Shown here: positions 60,186-64,000 of the stretch, one piece after another | Numbering within the stretch: the stretch's first letter is position 1 | Layout of the letters: each line of letters opens with the position of its first letter | Assembly: GCF_001053185.1 (NCBI RefSeq) | Contig: NZ_CSTD01000001.1 | Location: 186,001 to 250,000 of the forward strand | DNA from: Mycobacterium bohemicum DSM 44277 | GTDB lineage: Bacteria > Actinomycetota > Actinomycetes > Mycobacteriales > Mycobacteriaceae | Length of the DNA: 64,000 nt | Direction: 5' to 3' | The notes under the pieces: model-generated | The model's input: the letters and a program-made list of their open reading frames with translations, nothing else | The model's database searches: none | Told to the model about the DNA's origin: nothing | Made by a program: the position numbers and the translations under genes

Positions 60186-60608
60186 CTACACCCGCTTGAA
60201 CCACAAACCCCCATACGGCGGCCGTGAATTGGACTTGATACAGATTTGATGGGCGGTCATCAGCGCGGCCGGGCTGATCGCCCGGGGGGCCTCATCGGCA
60301 GCGCCCGACCACTCGTCGGGATGCAGGTCGTGCAGGTTGAACAACGGCCCCCCGTCGCGGGGCGTGACCTCCCCGGTGGAGCGGTCGACATCGACGTTGC
60401 CGTGGTCGAGATGGATGCACCAGAGGCTGTCGCTCTCGGCGAGTCGGCGGAGAAACGTGCGCACGTCCTGGACGTCGTCGAACGTCGCCGTGTAGCCGGC
60501 GTAGCCGTCGAGGCGAGTGATCTGGTACGCGCCGCCCTGCGGGCCAGACGTGTCGAGTTTGTAGCCGTAGCGGCCCAGCTCTTCGTTGAGTTCGTCGTTG
60601 GTGCTCAT
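60186..60608 (-). CDS. hypothetical protein, 140 aa
   Basis: The product begins MSTNDELNEELGRYGYKLDT and has an alpha-beta character (YQITRLDGYAGYTATFDDVQDVRTFLRRL, WCIHLDHGNVDVDRSTGEV), no signal peptide and no membrane helix. The last 25 residues (SRPPYGGLWFKRV) may be an unconserved extension into the decayed region downstream. Function not recognised. ATG 60608. It is followed on its 5' side by the fragment region 60609-60934. Confidence 0.55.
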   Translation of the reverse strand: MSTNDELNEELGRYGYKLDTSGPQGGAYQITRLDGYAGYTATFDDVQDVRTFLRRLAESDSLWCIHLDHGNVDVDRSTGEVTPRDGGPLFNLHDLHPDEWSGAADEAPRAISPAALMTAHQICIKSNSRPPYGGLWFKRV

Positions 60609-60748
60609 AGCATCGCGAGGTTAACAGCCGCGAGCCACCGTCAGGCGAAGATGCGACGACTTGCCCGTCCGGTCGGCGAGCTTCAGCCTGGACCAGGTGA
60701 TGGCCAAGTTGCAGGACGCCACCACCCGCAGCAGCTGAGCCACCCACG

Positions 60749-60942
60749 ATGGACCAAGCGCTCCCGTCCTGGCGTCCCGGGGCCACGCGCGACGCCGTCG
60801 AGGCGTTCCTGGCACGGCACAGACTTTCGCCGAGACCGAGCCCATCACCGACGTCGGGGCACGCCTGGGCTGGACGGTCGTCAGCATGGCCCGCGACTGG
60901 GACGTCGTCTTTGCGCCCGCGGATAATGCCCGGCATGGGTGA
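60749..60942 (+). pseudogene. HAD-family phosphatase gene reduced to its two ends
   Basis: The ATG frame reads MDQALPSWRPGATRDAVEAF, like the N-terminus of mycobacterial exported HAD phosphatases. After a frameshift the strand continues DVGARLGWTVVSMARDWDVV plus FAPADN and a stop at 60942, like the C-terminus of the same family. The 200 or more residues with the DxDGT catalytic motif are gone. The stop overlaps the start of the SMP-30 gene. The family match is from memory. Confidence 0.5.
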
Positions 60943-61882
60943 AGCCCCCGCCGTCACCGGTTTACGCGCGATCGGCCGCGGCGTGGACCGCCCCGAACAC
61001 GTTCTGGTGGCCGCCGACGGCCGGGTGTTCGCCTCCGACAAGGCCTCGGCCGTCGCGGAACTCGTCGACGACAACAGCGTTCGGCACCTCGGGCGGGCGG
61101 GCGGCGAGCCGAACGGAATCGCGCTCGACCGCAACGGCCACTTCCTGATCGCCAACTTCGGCGCGGGCGTGCTGCAGGACCTCGACCCGGCGACCGGTCA
61201 AATCGCGTGGATCCTAAAAGGAGACCTCGACGGACACCCGCTGAAATGGCTGAACTTCGTCTGCGTGGATTCGGCTGGCGCCCTCTGGTGTTCGGTGAGC
61301 ACGACGACCGACGACCTCCTCGACACGATCGCACACGGCACCGCCGACGGGTTCATCTTCCGGGTGGCACCGGATCGCCAAACGGCGCAAGTGGTCGCCG
61401 AAAAAGTAAACTTCCCCAACTGCATGGCGCTGGACCGCGCCGAAACCTATCTGTACGTGGTGCGCACGGTGGCCGCCGACGTCGTGCGGTTTCCGATCCA
61501 GGGCGAAACCCTCGGCCCGCCAGAACGATTCGGCCCGCCGCTGGGTCAACGACGCCCCGACGAGTACGGCCCCGACGCCGGCCGGTTCCTCGCCGACCCA
61601 GAAGTGGGCCGCCGGTGGGGGATGGCCGACGGATGCGCGTTCGACGCCGAGGGAAACCTCTGGGTCACACTGGTTTTGGCCAACAGGGTTGTCGCGATCC
61701 GCCCGGACGGCTCGACGGCGGTGATCCTCGACGACCCCGCCGGCGCGCTAGTGCAAGGCCCGACCAGCGTCGCGTGGGGTGGGCCGGACATGCGGGACAT
61801 TTATATCGGCTCCATCCAAACCCCGTACGTGCTCAAGGGGAGAAGCTCGGTGCCCGGCCTGCCGATGGTGCACCAGCGCTGA
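60935..61882 (+). CDS. SMP-30/gluconolactonase-like beta-propeller protein
   Basis: The 315-aa protein has the repeated beta-propeller motifs of SMP-30/LRE enzymes: GEPNGIALDRNGHFLIANFG, GHPLKWLNFVCVDSAGALW, VNFPNCMALDRAETYLYVVR, and GMADGCAFDAEGNLWVT, spaced at about 50 residues. Conserved Asn/Asp residues in these blades bind the Ca2+ or Zn2+ of lactonases. No signal peptide is seen. It could hydrolyse a lactone or be a sugar-acid enzyme. ATG 60935 lies inside the end of the HAD remnant. It converges with the SDR gene 1 bp away. Confidence 0.82.
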   Translation: MGEAPAVTGLRAIGRGVDRPEHVLVAADGRVFASDKASAVAELVDDNSVRHLGRAGGEPNGIALDRNGHFLIANFGAGVLQDLDPATGQIAWILKGDLDGHPLKWLNFVCVDSAGALWCSVSTTTDDLLDTIAHGTADGFIFRVAPDRQTAQVVAEKVNFPNCMALDRAETYLYVVRTVAADVVRFPIQGETLGPPERFGPPLGQRRPDEYGPDAGRFLADPEVGRRWGMADGCAFDAEGNLWVTLVLANRVVAIRPDGSTAVILDDPAGALVQGPTSVAWGGPDMRDIYIGSIQTPYVLKGRSSVPGLPMVHQR

Positions 61883-61883
61883 G

Positions 61884-62732
61884 TTAGCCGGCCGACGGGC
61901 CGGGCCTCATGAAGTCCGGTAGCGCCTGCTCCGGGTCGGGCGGGATCATCGATTCGGGCAAGCCCCACAGCTGCCGAATCATGGCGCCGCCGTCGACGAC
62001 GAGCGTCTGACCGGTGATGCGGGCCGCCAGCTCGGAGGACAGGAACAACGCGGCGTTGGCGACGTCGTGCGCGCGGGGCGCCGCCAGCGGATTGATTCCA
62101 TTGACGGCGTACTCATTCGGCGGCTGGTCCTCGTTGCCGGAACCCACATTGCCCGGAGCGACCGCGTTGGCGCGAATTCCGTACCGGCCCAACTCGTCTG
62201 CGAAGGTCTTGACGAGCGAGATGACGCCTGCCTTGGCCGCGCCGTAGGCGGCGTGGTAGGTCGCCGAGGCGATGCCGTCGACCGATGCCAGCGCGACCAA
62301 CGACCCACCGGTGCCCTGGTCGATCATGTATCTCGCGGCGGCCTGGAAGAGGTAGAAGACCTGGGTCAGGTTGTAGTGGATGGCCGCGTCCCATAACCGG
62401 GTGGGGAAGTCCTCGACCTTCGACCAGGTCGCCCCGCCGATGATGTCGACGCACACGTCGACACCGCCCAAGGCCGCGACGGCGTCGTCGATCGCCCGGT
62501 CGACCTGGGTGGGGTCGGTCATGTCAGCGACGATCGGGACGGCATCGCCTCCCCGCCCGATGATCTCGCCGGCGATCTGTTCGGCGCGCCGCTCGTCGAT
62601 GTCGATGCAGGCCACGGCGGCGCCCGCCTCGGCGAGGGTCAACGCCGTGAACCAGCCGTGGCCCGCGCGCTCGGGGATGTAGCCGGCACCCGACACCACC
62701 GCCCGCTTGCCCGACAGTCCCAAATCGATCAC
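61884..62732 (-). CDS. short-chain dehydrogenase/reductase
   Basis: The 282-aa SDR has the nucleotide-binding VVSGAGYIPERAGHGWFTAL, a variant of TGxxxGxG, an acidic residue after strand 2 (CIDIDERRAEQ) that favours NAD+, and the catalytic Ser-Tyr-Lys as ALASVDGIAS and YHAAYGAAKAG. The C-terminal tail (PESMIPPDPEQALPDFMR) is longer than usual. The substrate is unknown. The start is GTG 62732 after GGGAGG. It is divergent from the mazE9 antitoxin gene. Confidence 0.85.
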   Translation of the reverse strand: MIDLGLSGKRAVVSGAGYIPERAGHGWFTALTLAEAGAAVACIDIDERRAEQIAGEIIGRGGDAVPIVADMTDPTQVDRAIDDAVAALGGVDVCVDIIGGATWSKVEDFPTRLWDAAIHYNLTQVFYLFQAAARYMIDQGTGGSLVALASVDGIASATYHAAYGAAKAGVISLVKTFADELGRYGIRANAVAPGNVGSGNEDQPPNEYAVNGINPLAAPRAHDVANAALFLSSELAARITGQTLVVDGGAMIRQLWGLPESMIPPDPEQALPDFMRPGPSAG

Positions 62733-62847
62733 GGCCGACCTCCCTTGCGTTGCAACCAGTCAGCCGCGCGCCGGGAATGGCCGTCGACCGTACGGGTGGA
62801 GTATCGAGACAGTCCCAATGCCTGTCAACGGCGGGTCGCCCGCTTGT

Positions 62848-62874
62848 TGCTACTGTATTCCTACCCTAGTAGCA
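62848..62874. promoter_or_regulatory. mazE9 operator inverted repeat
   Basis: TGCTACT (62848-62854) and AGTAGCA (62868-62874) are 7-bp inverted arms around a 13-bp centre containing TACCCT, a possible -10. They end 8 bp before the mazE9 start, in the gap with the divergent SDR gene. The half-site resembles the vapB operator at 55608. Confidence 0.7.
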
Positions 62875-62881
62875 TCGCGGT

Positions 62882-63112
62882 ATGAAGCTCAGTGTCAGTC
62901 TGTCCGTGGAAGATGTCCGCGTGTTGGACGAATACATGAAACGGACCGGATTGCCGTCGCGGTCCGCGGCCGTACAGCGAGCTATCCGCATGCTCCGCTA
63001 CCCCTCCCTCGAAGAGGACTATGGCAACGCCTGGGGGGAGTGGTCGGCGGCCGGCGAGGAAGACGTGTGGGATAACGCAACGGGTGACGGGTCGAGTGAT
63101 GCTGCGCGGTGA
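62882..63112 (+). CDS. mazE9: MazE9-like ribbon-helix-helix antitoxin
   Basis: The 76-aa protein begins [20 protein letters not shown], a ribbon-helix-helix strand and helix, followed by [20 protein letters not shown] and an acidic C-terminus ([19 protein letters not shown]) that binds the toxin. It matches M. tuberculosis MazE9 (Rv2801A) in layout and, from memory, in sequence. It represses its own operon through the inverted repeat at 62848-62874. The 3' end overlaps mazF9 by 14 bp. Confidence 0.9.
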   Translation: MKLSVSLSVEDVRVLDEYMKRTGLPSRSAAVQRAIRMLRYPSLEEDYGNAWGEWSAAGEEDVWDNATGDGSSDAAR

Positions 63113-63446
63113 GATATGGCAGGTCGACTTCGACCCTGCCAGGGGCGGTGAGGCGAATAAGACCCGCCCGGCAGTCGTGGTCAGCAACGATCGGGCCAAT
63201 TCGAGCGCGGTTCGTCTCGGGCGCGGGGTGGTGACGGTAGTCCCGGTGAAAAGCAACGTCGCCACGGTCTACCCGTTCCAGGTATTCCTGCCTGCTGCCA
63301 CCACGGGTCTCGCCGTCGACTCCAAGGCGCAGGCCGAGCAAGTCAGATCTGTTGCGGTGGAACGGCTGCGGCGCCGCATCGGTCGGCTCTCTGCCGCCGA
63401 ACGTGCCCAGCTTGACGACGCCCTGCGGCTGCACCTTGAACTCTGA
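63099..63446 (+). CDS. mazF9: MazF9-like mRNA interferase toxin
   Basis: The 115-aa toxin has the MazF SH3-like fold signatures: [20 protein letters not shown], then [32 protein letters not shown] and [16 protein letters not shown], with the catalytic Arg and Thr/Ser expected near the second and third blocks. It is a sequence-specific endoribonuclease inhibited by MazE9. It corresponds to Rv2801c. ATG 63099 directly follows GTG 63096; either start works. The gene is complete. Confidence 0.92.
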   Translation: MLRGEIWQVDFDPARGGEANKTRPAVVVSNDRANSSAVRLGRGVVTVVPVKSNVATVYPFQVFLPAATTGLAVDSKAQAEQVRSVAVERLRRRIGRLSAAERAQLDDALRLHLEL

Positions 63447-63451
63447 CTCCC

Positions 63452-63849
63452 TCAACGTCCGGGAGCGGCGGCCGGCAGGCCGGCGGCCGCGGCGGCCGTG
63501 CGCAGGCGTTCGTCGTAGGTGACGAACGCGGTCAACCGCGGGCCGAAGATGGCCTCCCCGGTCGCGGGATGGATTGCGTCGAGCGACCGTAACGTGGTGT
63601 CCGGATATGCCGCGGCAGCGGCTCGGACCACATCGTCGACGTCGTAGCGCGCCACTCGGGCCACGATGGCGGCAGCACCGGGGAGCAGCGACGGCTCGAC
63701 CCGGCGCAGGGCCCGAGGGAGTTCAACCTCGATCAGTGTTGACGACACCTTGGCGCCGGTGTTTGCGCGTCAAGCCAGTCGGCGAGGGCATCGGTTTCAG
63801 GTTCGCGCCGTGTCATTTTCACCAAGGCCGACGTGTCGAGGTAAAGCAC
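63452..63849 (-). pseudogene. frameshifted vapC toxin gene
   Basis: From GTG 63849 the frame reads VLYLDTSALVKMTRREPETD, a PIN-domain start with its first aspartate, but stops at 63733 after 38 residues. The next frame continues from about 63748 as SSTLIEVELPRALRRVEPSL, then LRSLDAIHPATGEAIFG and FVTYDERLRTAAAAAGL, the rest of the PIN domain with the other acidic residues. A single-base shift near 63750-63760 separates the two. As written the toxin is not made, unless the sequence contains an error or the ribosome frameshifts. The GTG overlaps the antitoxin stop (TAGTG). Confidence 0.8.
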
Positions 63850-64000
63850 TAATAGCGCTCGCTGTCCCGCAGATCGCGCAGCAGTTGACCGGCCTCGTGG
63901 CCGGTGTTCACCGGTCCGGATGGACGTGGAGCCGGTCCGCCGAGGGTGGCGGGATGAAGCCTTCCGGCGCTGATCATTTCGGCTAGGGGATTTTCCTCGG
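63849..64000 (-). CDS. VapB-type antitoxin, N-terminus beyond window
   Basis: The open frame reads from the window end EENPLAEMISAGRLHPATLG, continues through a Pro-rich linker and ends GHEAGQLLRDLRDSERY with a TAG stop. This is like the C-terminal half of Phd-type VapB antitoxins that accompany VapC of the type at 63452-63849. The stop overlaps the toxin start by one base (TAGTG). The DNA-binding domain is outside the window. Confidence 0.75.
   Translation of the reverse strand, partial: EENPLAEMISAGRLHPATLGGPAPRPSGPVNTGHEAGQLLRDLRDSERY

Overview
The window looks like chromosomal DNA of a slow-growing Mycobacterium, probably from or near the M. avium complex. It is GC-rich throughout and carries genus-specific families: a PE protein, an MmpS/MmpL pair, a DUF732 secreted protein, an LpqH-type lipoprotein, a PimC-type mannosyltransferase, MazEF9, and a SirA whose key residues sit at the same positions as in M. 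tuberculosis. Many genes match, from memory, the M. tuberculosis Rv2280-Rv2299c neighbourhood (htpG, haloalkane dehalogenase, PatB-type aminotransferase, sseB, Na+/H+ antiporter, LysR regulator, FAD dehydrogenase), with other modules interleaved. Species assignment is inference. I found no rRNA, tRNA, CRISPR array or intact insertion sequence.

Layout. 1-1.1 kb: a partial methyltransferase, then a repeat-rich stretch with two broken genes. 1.3-7.6 kb: VIT transporter, thioesterase and acyl-CoA ligase, TIGR03085 protein, htpG. 7.6-11.9 kb: an NRAMP-related transporter overlapping an MgtE-N/CBS protein, and a DMT transporter. 12.1-15.1 kb: a sulfate-binding protein overlapping a SulP permease. 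15.2-19.6 kb: methyltransferase, DoxX, thiolase, exported protein, CysQ-like phosphatase. 19.7-27.1 kb: TetR, haloalkane dehalogenase, aminotransferase, hydrolases, LpqH-like lipoprotein, sseB. 27.3-34.4 kb: secreted and membrane proteins, pimC, antiporter, esterase. 34.4-40.5 kb: a compact sulfur-reduction locus. 40.6-46.8 kb: LLM oxidoreductase, FAD dehydrogenase with PhyH oxygenase, DUF1707/TetR pair, DUF2252 protein. 47-51.4 kb: mmpL-mmpS-tetR. 51.7-55.5 kb: acyltransferase, hydrolase with P450, VOC protein. 55.6-64 kb: vapBC, a GMC dehydrogenase/subunit 3/PE operon, decayed genes, SMP-30 protein, SDR, mazEF9 and a broken vapBC.

How the genes work together. The clearest system is assimilatory sulfate reduction. 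Sbp-SulP may import sulfate, a CysQ-like enzyme may clear PAP, CysH reduces APS, and ferredoxin-dependent SirA reduces sulfite. A sirohydrochlorin chelatase supplies siroheme and FprA with a 7Fe ferredoxin can supply electrons. The fprA-fdx and sirA-cysH-chelatase operons share an identically arranged control region: a 29-bp GTGTTGTG-N4-CACAA-N7-TTGTG box, a 7-bp gap, then the hexamer TCTACT. The box upstream of fprA also lies upstream of the divergent lysR gene. This strongly suggests a LysR-controlled two-operon regulon and is the best candidate for an undescribed system here.

A second theme is gene decay and small repeats. A palindromic element with 25-nt arms recurs, twice directly downstream of an intact gene, and truncated duplicates of those gene 3' ends occur elsewhere. 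One such pair of direct repeats brackets mmpL-mmpS-tetR. Several genes survive only as end fragments or are frameshifted (LLM oxidoreductase, HAD phosphatase, HNH nuclease, VapC, PE C-terminus).
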